64,000 bases of DNA from positions 94,217-158,216 of the forward strand of contig NSJK01000005.1 of NCBI GenBank assembly GCA_002632325.1. The letters are read 5' to 3'. A program made the translations under genes and the position numbers. The notes beneath the pieces were generated by a model. The model was not told the DNA's origin and searched no databases. It saw nothing but the letters and a program-made list of their open reading frames with translations. Shown one piece after another: positions 11,840 through 23,332 of this stretch. Within the stretch, counting starts at the first letter, position 1. Every line of letters begins with the position of its first letter. Source of the stretch: Lysobacterales bacterium (GTDB lineage Bacteria; Pseudomonadota; Gammaproteobacteria; Xanthomonadales; Rhodanobacteraceae).

Positions 11840-13614
11840 ACACCGCGCCGCAGTTCCTTGCCTTCGAGGACTCCCGCCGTCTCACCGGCCCCAACCCGTA
11901 CTTCGCGCAAGTCGGCGCCGTGCTCGAAACCTGCGGCGTCGCGATCGACGCTGCGCTGGTGTCTGGCTGGCGCGAGCATGTGGTGCAGATGAACCGCCAA
12001 CTCGACTGGCCCGAACCGACCCTGGTCGCACGCGTGCACGCGCGCGACGCCTCGCTCGCATTCAGCGCGCCGCTCGATCAGTTGCTCAGCGCGACCGAGG
12101 TCAACGAATGGGCCTGGCTGGCCGCCTTGCTCGCCGGCGGCCACGCGCCGCTGTTGTTGTTCGCGCCCGGTCATCCGGCTGCATGGGACGTGGACCTCGC
12201 GCTGCATACCCTGCAAGCGCATGCGCGCGCGGAGCGCTCGCCGGCGCTGCTTGCGCTGGTCGCCGCGGCCGAAGCACGCAGGCTGAGCGTGCTGATCGAC
12301 GAGGACACGTTGTCGATCGGCATGGGCGATGGCTGTCGCAGCTTCGCACGCGAGGCCCTGCCCGATCCGGCAACGCTGGACTGGAATCGCATGCACGACG
12401 TGCCGGTCGCGCTGGTCACCGGATCCAATGGCAAGACCACCACCACACGGCTGCTCGCCGCGTTCACGCGCGCCCACGGTTGGCACACCGCCTGCACCTG
12501 CACCGATGGCGTACTGGTCGACACGCGCGAGCTCGCGGCTGGTGATTACTCCGGCCCCGCCGGTGCGCGGGTCGCCTTGCGCGCGCCGGGCATAGACGCG
12601 GCGATTCTCGAAACCGCACGCGGTGGATTGCTGCGCCGTGGTCTCGCGGTCACGCATGCGCGCTGCGCGATCATCACCAACATCAGCGACGATCACTTCG
12701 GCGAGTACGGCGTGCATGATCTCGACGATCTCGCCTTCGCCAAGTTCGCCGTCGCGCGCGCGCTTGATGCACACGACGTGCTGATCCTCAACGCCGACGA
12801 TACCCTGCTGGTGCGCCACGCCGCCGATGTGTCGGTGCCGCTGGCGTGGTTCGCACTCGATGCCGACGCACCGCTGCTGCGCGAGCATCGCGCGCGGGGC
12901 GGCATCACCTGCGGCGTACGCGACGGCCATCTCGTGCTCGAACAGGGCGCAGCCAGCGAGGATCTGGGCGCGATCACCGCGATGCCGCTGAGCCTCGACG
13001 GCAGCGCGCACTACAACGTCGCAAACATCGCCGCTGCGGTGATCGCTGCGCACGTGCTTGGCGTGAAGGCCACACAGATGCGTGCGGTGCTCGCACGCTT
13101 CGGCGCCGATCCACGCGACAACCCGGGCCGCTTGCAGAGCCTTGATCTGGGCGGCGTGCGCGTATTGGTCGACTATGCGCACAACCCGGACGGCCTGCGC
13201 GGCCTGCTGCAACTGGCCAAACCCGCTGCGGGCGAACGCCTCGCCCTGCTGCTCGGGCAAGCCGGCAACCGCGAGGACGGAGAGATCCGTGAACTCGCGG
13301 GCGTCGCCGCCGAGTTTGCGCCCGATCGCATCGTGCTCAAGGACATGAGCGGCATGCTGCGCGGACGCACAGTCGGCGAAGTGCCCGCGCTGCTGCGTGA
13401 GGAACTGCTGCGCCGCGGACTGCGCGATGAAAAGCTCGTCACCTGCCTCGACGAATACACCGCCGTGCGCACCCTGCTCGCCTGGGCACGCCCAGGCGAT
13501 ACCCTGGTCCTGCCGATCCACGGCAAGCTCGAACGACCCAAGGTCGGCGCCCTGCTCGCGGCGATGCAGGCGATGTCCTGGGTACCGGGGGACGCGCTGC
13601 CCGAACCCGCATAG
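11836..13614 (+). CDS. Second Mur-ligase family protein of the cyanophycin cluster (proposed CTG start)
   Basis: Product of about 592 aa. The first about 170 residues (beginning NTAPQFLAFEDSRRLTGPN) are not an ATP-grasp domain. The rest is a Mur-ligase: P-loop GSNGKTTTTR near 195-205, LETARGGLLRRG, NISDDHFGEYG, DYAHNPDG and PIHGKLERP near the end. It resembles the CphA Mur domain but cannot be a complete CphA1 or CphA2. There is no ATG, GTG or TTG at the conserved N-terminus. A CTG at 11836-11838 overlaps the cphA stop TGA (11837-11839) and has GGGAG about 7 nt upstream, so translation probably starts there by coupling. Bases 13024-13572 are repeated at 25171-25719, and the last 14 codons differ between copies. 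Its exact reaction is unknown. Confidence 0.85.
   Translation: MNTAPQFLAFEDSRRLTGPNPYFAQVGAVLETCGVAIDAALVSGWREHVVQMNRQLDWPEPTLVARVHARDASLAFSAPLDQLLSATEVNEWAWLAALLAGGHAPLLLFAPGHPAAWDVDLALHTLQAHARAERSPALLALVAAAEARRLSVLIDEDTLSIGMGDGCRSFAREALPDPATLDWNRMHDVPVALVTGSNGKTTTTRLLAAFTRAHGWHTACTCTDGVLVDTRELAAGDYSGPAGARVALRAPGIDAAILETARGGLLRRGLAVTHARCAIITNISDDHFGEYGVHDLDDLAFAKFAVARALDAHDVLILNADDTLLVRHAADVSVPLAWFALDADAPLLREHRARGGITCGVRDGHLVLEQGAASEDLGAITAMPLSLDGSAHYNVANIAAAVIAAHVLGVKATQMRAVLARFGADPRDNPGRLQSLDLGGVRVLVDYAHNPDGLRGLLQLAKPAAGERLALLLGQAGNREDGEIRELAGVAAEFAPDRIVLKDMSGMLRGRTVGEVPALLREELLRRGLRDEKLVTCLDEYTAVRTLLAWARPGDTLVLPIHGKLERPKVGALLAAMQAMSWVPGDALPEPA
13024..13572 (+). repeat. Left copy of 549-bp direct repeat (inside the Mur-ligase gene)
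   Basis: Bases 13024-13572 match 25171-25719 with two differences seen by eye (13497 and 13547); the first 473 bp are identical. Outside this core the copies are still homologous upstream (about 12830-13023 against 24977-25170) but clearly diverged. Downstream they differ completely after the codons for AAMQA. Both copies are in the same orientation, 12,147 bp apart, and bracket the restriction-modification island. Confidence 0.95.
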
Positions 13615-13741
13615 ACGCAATCGACACCGCGCCTTCGCGCATCGGCGGAATTGGTGGCGCTCAGCCTACTACCGAACTACGCGCAACTGCGACAAATGAG
13701 CACTGCTGCAGGTTGGATCAAAGCGACAGATCACGCAATGC

Positions 13742-14536
13742 TTATGATCTGAACCATCTGCGGACCAACAGGGCAAAAAGCGTTGAGTTAAGGATGAGCG
13801 AGAGGAATCCCTGCAAAATTACTACTAATTGCGTAAGGGAAGTTGTTTCCTTGATATCGCCATACCCTAGCGCTGTAAGGTAATTCATGCTGCTGACAGA
13901 AACGCACTGAAAAAAGGACCATGCCGGCTCCAATGTGGCATAAACAAATACGAACATCGCTACAGTCAGCAGGCAAAAATATAGAAGTCGATATGGTCGA
14001 TATCCGAAGCCTGCAAAAAGGTAAAGAGGCCATGCTTTCGCGCGGCCCCATCCATCAACCTGCGACATCGCGGCCTTCGCCTCGTGATACCAGCAATCAT
14101 CCTCAAATCTATATAGCCTTAGATCGCCAAAAAGTTGTGCACCTCTAGAAAAGCAAAACCGCGCGTGACCATGCCAATTTCGAGATATGAAACCCTCTCC
14201 AATTTGTCGAAAGATAGTCCCAAGTTTCTTTCTCTGCTCAATCGTCATCCTAGGTTCAATCCGGAGCTCGACCTCGGCAGCCATGAATGCCTTCAAGAGC
14301 ATCGGCAACGTTTCGGTTGCCAGCACGTTCAAGTTCTTAGAATCAAAGATTCTCTCAAGGTCGAGCTTATGCGTGCTATGGCGGACAAAGTTGGATTTGT
14401 TCTCCATCCAGAATTCGTCAATCACGCGATGACCCAAATTCAAAAAAATGCCGTCATTGAAATCACTTTTTTCCGATTCACGAATCGCGCTTGGAACATG
14501 CTGATCAAATAACCTATCAAAAGATTGGTTGGCCAT
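13742..14536 (-). CDS. Two-TM potassium channel-like protein with N-terminal soluble domain
   Basis: In this 264-aa protein the last about 85 residues form a pore module: a membrane helix near 183-202, a pore loop with the selectivity filter TALGYGD (221-227), and a second helix near 235-257. This is the KcsA/Kch-like Ion_trans_2 arrangement for K+. The first about 170 residues are soluble, with many charged and aromatic residues, and I do not recognise the domain. There is no RCK domain after the pore. The gene follows the GntR gene by 15 bp and is probably co-transcribed with it and the creatininase gene. Base composition is much more AT-rich than the flanking core genes, a sign of transfer. 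It may regulate K+ flux or act as a membrane effector; neither is shown. Confidence 0.8.
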   Translation of the reverse strand: MANQSFDRLFDQHVPSAIRESEKSDFNDGIFLNLGHRVIDEFWMENKSNFVRHSTHKLDLERIFDSKNLNVLATETLPMLLKAFMAAEVELRIEPRMTIEQRKKLGTIFRQIGEGFISRNWHGHARFCFSRGAQLFGDLRLYRFEDDCWYHEAKAAMSQVDGWGRAKAWPLYLFAGFGYRPYRLLYFCLLTVAMFVFVYATLEPAWSFFQCVSVSSMNYLTALGYGDIKETTSLTQLVVILQGFLSLILNSTLFALLVRRWFRS

Positions 14537-14551
14537 ATAGTGCTCTTTTAA

Positions 14552-15274
14552 CTAATTACCGCTCGTTCTGACACGATAGGTGAACTCGTAAAGGTCGGCC
14601 CTATCACATAGGAGGCAAACTTCAACTATTTTGTCTCCAGACCAGACGACACAGTCGAGGCGGACCACTTGTAGCCCGGGCATGGAAAGCATGCCAAGCT
14701 GTTCCCGTTCCGAAAGAGTTGGGGCATCTACGTATAGTTTCTCTTGCTTTTCCGTAACCACCATTCCGAGATCAGATAGCACTGCGAAAACATCGTGATT
14801 GCCAGTCTGTATATCCTTCCACTTCGTGCCGACAAGCTCATATGGAACATATGAGTCTGCAAGGGCATGGGGAACCCCATCAACGCATTGTAGATGGTAA
14901 TGGCGCATGAGCATTGAGCACGCGGTGTCTCTGAGTGTTTCCTGGACGAACGTAGGGGCATCTCCAAGTGGCACAAGGGTTAGGGCAATTGTGCGTGTAG
15001 TCGGAGATCGCCCTTGAGCGGCGTAGTCTTCCTGAAATGATGCACTGCGGCGCGAGCGTGCCCTGACTCGGCTAACAGTTAATTCGTCCGACGAGCTTTT
15101 GTGAAGCAATCCCTCGTCGATAAGTCTGTCTATTGCGCGACGATAATCAATGTCGCTCGCATGGCTGGCTATTGTTGACTTCTCCAAGTCTGCCTCTGCA
15201 CGCAATTCTCCAGACTTGATCTTGGAGCGAAGTTCGTCATACAACTCGAACCACGTTATGGATGTATCTTCCAT
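14552..15274 (-). CDS. GntR-family transcriptional regulator with UTRA domain
   Basis: The product is 240 aa from ATG 15274 (a GTG one codon earlier is possible; GGGGAA lies upstream). Residues 1-75 form a GntR winged helix (WFELYDELRSKIKSGEL; YRRAIDRLIDEGLLHK). Residues about 95-240 look like a UTRA ligand-binding domain of the HutC subfamily, with LMRHYHL, ALADSYVPYEL, and YEFTYRVRT at the end. The helix-turn-helix is less canonical than usual. It lies between the creatininase gene (15 bp upstream) and the channel gene (15 bp downstream), so it probably regulates this small operon. The inducer is unknown. Confidence 0.82.
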   Translation of the reverse strand: MEDTSITWFELYDELRSKIKSGELRAEADLEKSTIASHASDIDYRRAIDRLIDEGLLHKSSSDELTVSRVRARSRRSASFQEDYAAQGRSPTTRTIALTLVPLGDAPTFVQETLRDTACSMLMRHYHLQCVDGVPHALADSYVPYELVGTKWKDIQTGNHDVFAVLSDLGMVVTEKQEKLYVDAPTLSEREQLGMLSMPGLQVVRLDCVVWSGDKIVEVCLLCDRADLYEFTYRVRTSGN

Positions 15275-15289
15275 CACAGCTTCCCCTGC

Positions 15290-16006
15290 CTATTTTTGAC
15301 TTGCCAAAATGGCCTCGATGTCTCTTCCTATTACCTCCGCCATCTTCCCGACAAGAAGACGTCCCTTTTCCGGGGTGGCCTTTGACGGGAAACCAATAAT
15401 CCCACTCTTCGTGTAATGCCGCATCCCGAAAAGTGTAAGCAATGGACGTTCTGTTGCCTCCCAATCCTCAATCTCATCGTGCCGTACGACTTCTGGCATG
15501 GCATACATGAGGATTGACGTTTCCACCTCTCCTCCATGCATGTCTTCGCTTACCGTCTTTTCTACCCCTGCAAATGACATTGCCGCTTGCCAATGTTGGC
15601 GCGTCGGGGAGATAAAAACACGTGGTCTAGAAACATTCAATTCTTGGGCGACGTTGACGATTACGTAATTACCACCGTGGCCATTGACCAATACGGTGAG
15701 GGGGATGCCATTCGATTCAATTGAAGCTATTAAATCCCTAAGAACATGGATCAATGTTTCCGCAGAGATTGACAACGACGACGGAAATCCCGCATGCTCA
15801 TGTGAGCATGTGACAGTAATCGGGGACACTAGGAAGCCACCGTATGCGTCACAAATAGCCTTTCCTATCAATCCTGCAATAAGGGTGTCTGTAGTAACCG
15901 GTAGGTGCTTACCATGTTGCTCAAAGGAGCCAATCGGAATAATCGCGAAACGCGGTTTGCGATTGGCGATTTCGTAGCAAGTTTCTGTGTTCCATATATT
16001 TGTCAT
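15290..16006 (-). CDS. Creatininase/MftE-family amidohydrolase
   Basis: The product is 238 aa. The metal-ligand signature is clear: GSFEQHGKHLPVTTD with E29, H31 and D40, NGHGGN with H110, and a late acidic motif HGGEVETS near 157-164. Members of this family hydrolyse cyclic or linear amides (creatinine, formamides such as FAPy, or a C-terminal dipeptide in mycofactocin maturation). The substrate here cannot be assigned. I chose ATG 16006, which has GGAGA about 6 nt upstream; an upstream in-frame codon at 16036 lacks one. It is first in the AT-rich operon with GntR and the K+ channel gene. Confidence 0.85.
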   Translation of the reverse strand: MTNIWNTETCYEIANRKPRFAIIPIGSFEQHGKHLPVTTDTLIAGLIGKAICDAYGGFLVSPITVTCSHEHAGFPSSLSISAETLIHVLRDLIASIESNGIPLTVLVNGHGGNYVIVNVAQELNVSRPRVFISPTRQHWQAAMSFAGVEKTVSEDMHGGEVETSILMYAMPEVVRHDEIEDWEATERPLLTLFGMRHYTKSGIIGFPSKATPEKGRLLVGKMAEVIGRDIEAILASQK

Positions 16007-16104
16007 ACATTTCTCCGCGAATGGGATTTTACTCAAATAGTGAAATAATGCCTGTCACTGTATGTATGATGGGCGGTGAAAATCGCGCTCAGTGATTTCC
16101 ACGA

Positions 16105-16864
16105 TCAGCCTCCGGGCGAAAACAGACCGGCCAGATCAACCGTCAGCCGATGCCCATTGGCAACCAACCACTGCCGCGCCCGGTCGGCATTCGGGCATAG
16201 GCTCTGAACGGTCAGCCAGAACTGCTGGGAGTGATCCGGAATAGCCAAATGCACCATCTCGTGGGTGACGATGTACCGAAGTACGTAGTCGGGCGCCATG
16301 ATCAGCCGCCAGTTGAGCGACAGATTGCCCAAGCCCGAGCAATTGCCCCACTTGGTGCGCTGCCCCATCACATAGATGCGGTTGGGAGCGCGTTTCAGGC
16401 GCTTGCCAATATCGGTGATGTGCTGCGCGATGCGTTCGCGTGCCTGCTTGCGCAGCCAGTTTTCCAGTGAGCGGGCGGCGGCTGTCTTGCTGTCCATCGC
16501 ACAGGTGATGGTGATTACGCCATCTTCGAGTGCAACCTTGTTCGGGGCGCGCCACTCCTCCGCTCGCACCACGCGCACCGCCGCAGTCTCACCGCGAAAT
16601 GCAATGCACCCATCGGCACGTTTTTCGGGGCGGCGCGCGGCCAGCAGCTTGCGCGTGCGCTCAAGTTGCTCAATTACCCAATCGCGATTGTCGGCGACGA
16701 AGGCGGCGGCCTCGCGACTGTTGCGGCCTTCCGGCAATACAACCTTCACGCCATCCGGCCCAACCTTGATGCGCAGCTTCTTTGCAGCTGCCGAACGCAC
16801 CAGCCGCCACTCTACTTCCTGCCCGTCGAGCAGAAGGCGCTGCGGTACGTCTGTGTGGGGCGCG

Positions 16865-16878
<14 letters not shown>
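16105..16878 (-). CDS. YgjP-like M48-type metallopeptidase (DUF45)
   Basis: In this 257-aa protein the zinc-peptidase motif HEMVH spans residues 206-210, with a third ligand probably H216 (IPDHS). The preceding YVMGQRTKWGNCS stretch (about 169-181) is the hallmark of YgjP/DUF45 proteins. No signal peptide or membrane segment is seen, so it is cytosolic. Its start overlaps the end of hsdR by 14 bp, which implies translational coupling as the last gene of the restriction operon. DUF45 proteins are often encoded beside type I restriction genes, but their role there is not established. A processing, turnover or regulatory role for HsdR or HsdS is inference. Confidence 0.9.
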
Positions 16879-20019
<3,141 letters not shown>

Positions 20020-20023
<4 letters not shown>

Positions 20024-21303
20024 GCGGTGGCTTCCTTTGCAAACAGCGCGGGATCGACGCGCACCGTGCCGGTGAGCAGGTCGTGCATCAGGGATTTTTT
20101 GAGTTGCTCCAGCGCCGCGCATTTGCTTTTGAGCGCCCGCAGTGCGGCCTTTGATGCACCCATCACCTCGGCAATCTGCGCTTGCTCTGTCAGCGAAGGC
20201 AATGGAAAGGCGAACGCGCGAACCTGCGTCTTGTTGGTGGATGCCAAGTTGGTCGTGCGCTTGGCCACGCGGTTGAAATACCGCTTTGCAATATCCGACT
20301 CGACCACCAGCGCGAAAAAGCGCGGATCAAGCTGTGAGCGATCGGTGCGCACGCGAAAAATATGGTTCTGGTGCAGGCAATCTGGAATCTGACCTTCCCA
20401 CAAGGTGCCGCGACCGAGCTTGTCGAGGTCGCCGCCTTCGGTCATCAACACATCGCCTGGTTCGAGTCGATAGCGCTCCACTTCATCCACGCGAACCTTC
20501 ACGGTCTTGACCGTGCTCAGATCGAGATGCCCGTCCTGCACGTTAGCCACGCGTAGATAAGGCAGGTCAATGTGCTTGAAGCCAGTCACGTCTTTGCCCA
20601 GTGTCACGCCAGAGCCGACCTCGGCAACATCGCCCACGCGCTTGTGCTGCCAATGCACCGGCCTCTTCTTGCCACGATCGAGGAAGTCGTGAAGCAAGGA
20701 GTGGTCAAGCATCTCGGCCTTGATCACCGCCTCCCGCGCCCGATCAATCGCCGCATCCACGGCATCCAGCACACGGGCGATGGCGGCTTGCTCGTCCGGG
20801 CTCGGCATTGCCAGCCAAACGCGCCCGATTTCACGCCGCGTAATGGCACCGAACGTTGTTCCGCCCGCAAGCCGATGGAACGCGAACATCCCAAAATTGA
20901 GCAGGTAGTAAAGAAACTCGCTGGACGCTTCGCTATGGTTGGGAACCAGGGTTTCGCACGATTGGTTTGTCGTCAGTGGTACGCCAGCAATGGCCAGGTT
21001 ACCGACCGTGCCACGCGTCGAAAAGATGATGGAGCCGGGCGGCACCAGCGTCGCATTCGAGTTGACAAGGCCAGTCTCGGAAATGTGCTCAGCGCCTTCG
21101 CGAATGTATTTGCTCTTGTTGGCCGTCAGGTCAGTGGGCGTGATCCACGGCGTCCCGCCATCACGCCAATAAGCGCTGTCACCACGATCCGGCGTCCCGC
21201 CGCCAACTACGCGCACAAGATCAGCAACTTGCTTCTCCCGCCAGCCAGTCGGCACGCCCGTCTTGCGGACAACTGCATAGCTCGCATCAAGTCGTGAAGT
21301 CAT
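20020..21303 (-). CDS. hsdS: Type I restriction enzyme, S (specificity) subunit
   Basis: The 427-aa protein has two target-recognition domains in tandem: about 15-165 (opening GWREKQVADLVRVVGGGTP) and about 215-370 (opening WQHKRVGDVAEVGSGVTLG). Each is followed by a conserved helical spacer: PSPDEQAAIARVLDAVDAA and PSLTEQAQIAEVMGASKAA. It ends with SLMHDLLTGTVRV, the usual HsdS tail. It determines the bipartite DNA site for both methylation and cleavage; the site cannot be predicted by eye. Its start lies 17 bp inside the end of hsdM, and its stop overlaps the hsdR start. Both repeats are complete. Confidence 0.96.
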
Positions 21304-23332
21304 AGCCCACGGCCTTCAAGAGTTGTTGCAAGGTTTTTTCCACAACGTCGAGCGATTGCTCGCTGGCCTGCAACTGCGCGATTGCATCCTTCACCTCCAC
21401 CCTCGGCTCCGGCTCAAAGGTATCCACATAGCGCGGAATGTTCAGGTTGAATTCGTTCTCGTCGATCTCGTCGATGCCCACCACGCGCGCGTGCTTGAGC
21501 AGTTCATCGGCGTCGCCGTAGAGCGCGCCCAGTTCCTGCCCCACGGCATCCACGTCGCGGCGGTCGTCCTCGGCGCGACGGCGGGCCTCGGCGATCTTCT
21601 CGTCGCGCTCGGCCACCTTCGCCGCCGCCTTGTCGCGCTGGGCTTGCAGCTTGGCCAGCGCGGCCTCGGCTTTGTCCTTGGCGGTCTTGGCGCTGATCTT
21701 CGGCAGTTCGGCCTGTTTGTCGGCCAGCTCCGCATCGAGCTTGGCCAGCCGCGCCGCCGCGTCCGCGTACTCGGCTTGCAGGCGTTCCACCTCGTCGCGC
21801 TCGCAGGCAGCAATCTGCTCGCGAATGCGGCCGCTGTGTCGGGCGACGAGTTTGGGCACTTTCACCGCGTCGCCATAGGCCTGCACATGCACCAGGATGC
21901 GCATCACGTCCTGCGGGCGCAGCTCGTTCTGGTTGGACAGTTCTCGAAAATGGCGCGCGGCATAGACCAGCAGCACCTTGTCGTGCCGTTCCCTCGGGCG
22001 CTGCTTGCGCAAGATCAACAGGCAGGCGGGCACGCCGGCGCCGTAGAACACATTGAGCGGCAGCGAGATCACCGCGTCGATCAGGCGCGATTGCAGCAGG
22101 GCCTTGCGGATCAAGTGCTCGTCGTCGGCCTTGCGGCGTTTGATCTTGGGGTTGCCGTCGTCGTCGAATTCGCCGGTTTCTTCCTCCACCTCCGGCTGGC
22201 CGCGAAACAGCACGCCCTGCGGGCAGACGATGCCGGCGCGCCCCTGGTCGTTCAGCGAGGCGAGGATGTGCAGGATGAAAGCGTAATCGCCATAACCGGC
22301 GGGCGGGGCCTTGAACGGCGTGCCGCGACCGAAGCGGCCGTAGGCGTCCTTGAAGCCTTCCTTGCCGAAGATTTCCTTCTTGAGCTTGTCCTTCTTCTTC
22401 TTGTCGTCCGTCTGCTGCTCGGGCTTGAGCCACCAGAACTCGTCGGAGAACGGGAAATTGGCCAGCACCAGCGAGAACTTGCGCACATGGCCGGCGTCGG
22501 CCTTGAAGGCCGGGTCGGTGATGGTGGAAACGCCGGCCGCGATGGTGGCCTCCAGCCCGTGCAGCACGGAATTGATCTTGCCGATGGCGGCGTTGCCCCA
22601 GTTCATTTCCTGCCCGAAGAACCGGGCGGCGCTGGCGTGGTGGCCGTGCTCGCGCAGAAAGGTGGCCGAGTGCACCAGCATGCCGCCACTGCCGCAGGTG
22701 GGGTCGTAAATCTGGTCGCCGGGCTGTGGCTCGAGGATGCGCACCAGGGTGTCCACGACTTCGGGCGGGGTGAAGAACTCGCCCGCCTTGGCGCCGGCGT
22801 CGTCGGCGAACTGCTTGATGAGGTACTCGTAGGCGTGCCCCAGCACGTCCGGCGGCACGCTGGCGTTGGAGAGATCGTGCACGTTGAAGTGCTGGATCAG
22901 CGCATGCACCACTTCGTTGGGGATCAGCGGCTTGCCGCTGCCGTCCGGCGCGGGCTGCGCCCAGTCCACGGTGAACACGCCGCGCAACTCGTCGTTGGCG
23001 TTGGAGACGGCGCGCATTGCCGCGGTGAGCATTTCGCCAAGCTGGGTGGATGCGGCGATCACGTCGCCCCAGCGGCTGCCTTCCGGGATCGCATAGCGGT
23101 GTTCGCCACGCGCACGGAACACGGCTTTTTCCTTGTCGCTGAACTGGCGGTTTTGCTGCTTTTCCTGCTCGGCGATGGCCTCGTCGGCCTCGTTTTCCCA
23201 CTGGTCGCACAGGCGCTTGTAGAACATCAGCGACAGGATGTAGTTCTTGTAGTCCTGCCCGGCGGTCTTGCCGCGCAGGATGTTGGCTGCGCCCCAGAGG
23301 TGGGTTTCGAGTTGTTGTTGGGTCAGTCTCAT
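21287..23332 (-). CDS. hsdM: Type I restriction enzyme, M (adenine methyltransferase) subunit
   Basis: The 681-aa protein has an N-terminal helical HsdM_N domain, then the N6-adenine methylase with the SAM motif DPTCGSGG (210-217). The catalytic motif reads NFPF (292-295), whereas most type I methylases have NPPF or NPPY; the substitution is described in findings. The C-terminus has a long Ala/Lys/Glu-rich coiled coil (about 540-620) before the end. ATG 23332 overlaps the stop of the DUF4143 gene (ATGA). Length is larger than the classical about 520 aa because of the coiled coil and inserts such as KPEQQTDDKKKKDKLKKE. Confidence 0.96.
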   Translation of the reverse strand: MRLTQQQLETHLWGAANILRGKTAGQDYKNYILSLMFYKRLCDQWENEADEAIAEQEKQQNRQFSDKEKAVFRARGEHRYAIPEGSRWGDVIAASTQLGEMLTAAMRAVSNANDELRGVFTVDWAQPAPDGSGKPLIPNEVVHALIQHFNVHDLSNASVPPDVLGHAYEYLIKQFADDAGAKAGEFFTPPEVVDTLVRILEPQPGDQIYDPTCGSGGMLVHSATFLREHGHHASAARFFGQEMNWGNAAIGKINSVLHGLEATIAAGVSTITDPAFKADAGHVRKFSLVLANFPFSDEFWWLKPEQQTDDKKKKDKLKKEIFGKEGFKDAYGRFGRGTPFKAPPAGYGDYAFILHILASLNDQGRAGIVCPQGVLFRGQPEVEEETGEFDDDGNPKIKRRKADDEHLIRKALLQSRLIDAVISLPLNVFYGAGVPACLLILRKQRPRERHDKVLLVYAARHFRELSNQNELRPQDVMRILVHVQAYGDAVKVPKLVARHSGRIREQIAACERDEVERLQAEYADAAARLAKLDAELADKQAELPKISAKTAKDKAEAALAKLQAQRDKAAAKVAERDEKIAEARRRAEDDRRDVDAVGQELGALYGDADELLKHARVVGIDEIDENEFNLNIPRYVDTFEPEPRVEVKDAIAQLQASEQSLDVVEKTLQQLLKAVGYDFTT

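Noticed and set aside
8903..13620. Very long open frames antisense to cphA and the Mur-ligase gene (more than 700 codons each)
   Set aside because: They are frames opposite high-GC coding genes, with His/Arg/Ala/Gly-biased translations and no motif. The sense strand gives clear conserved domains.
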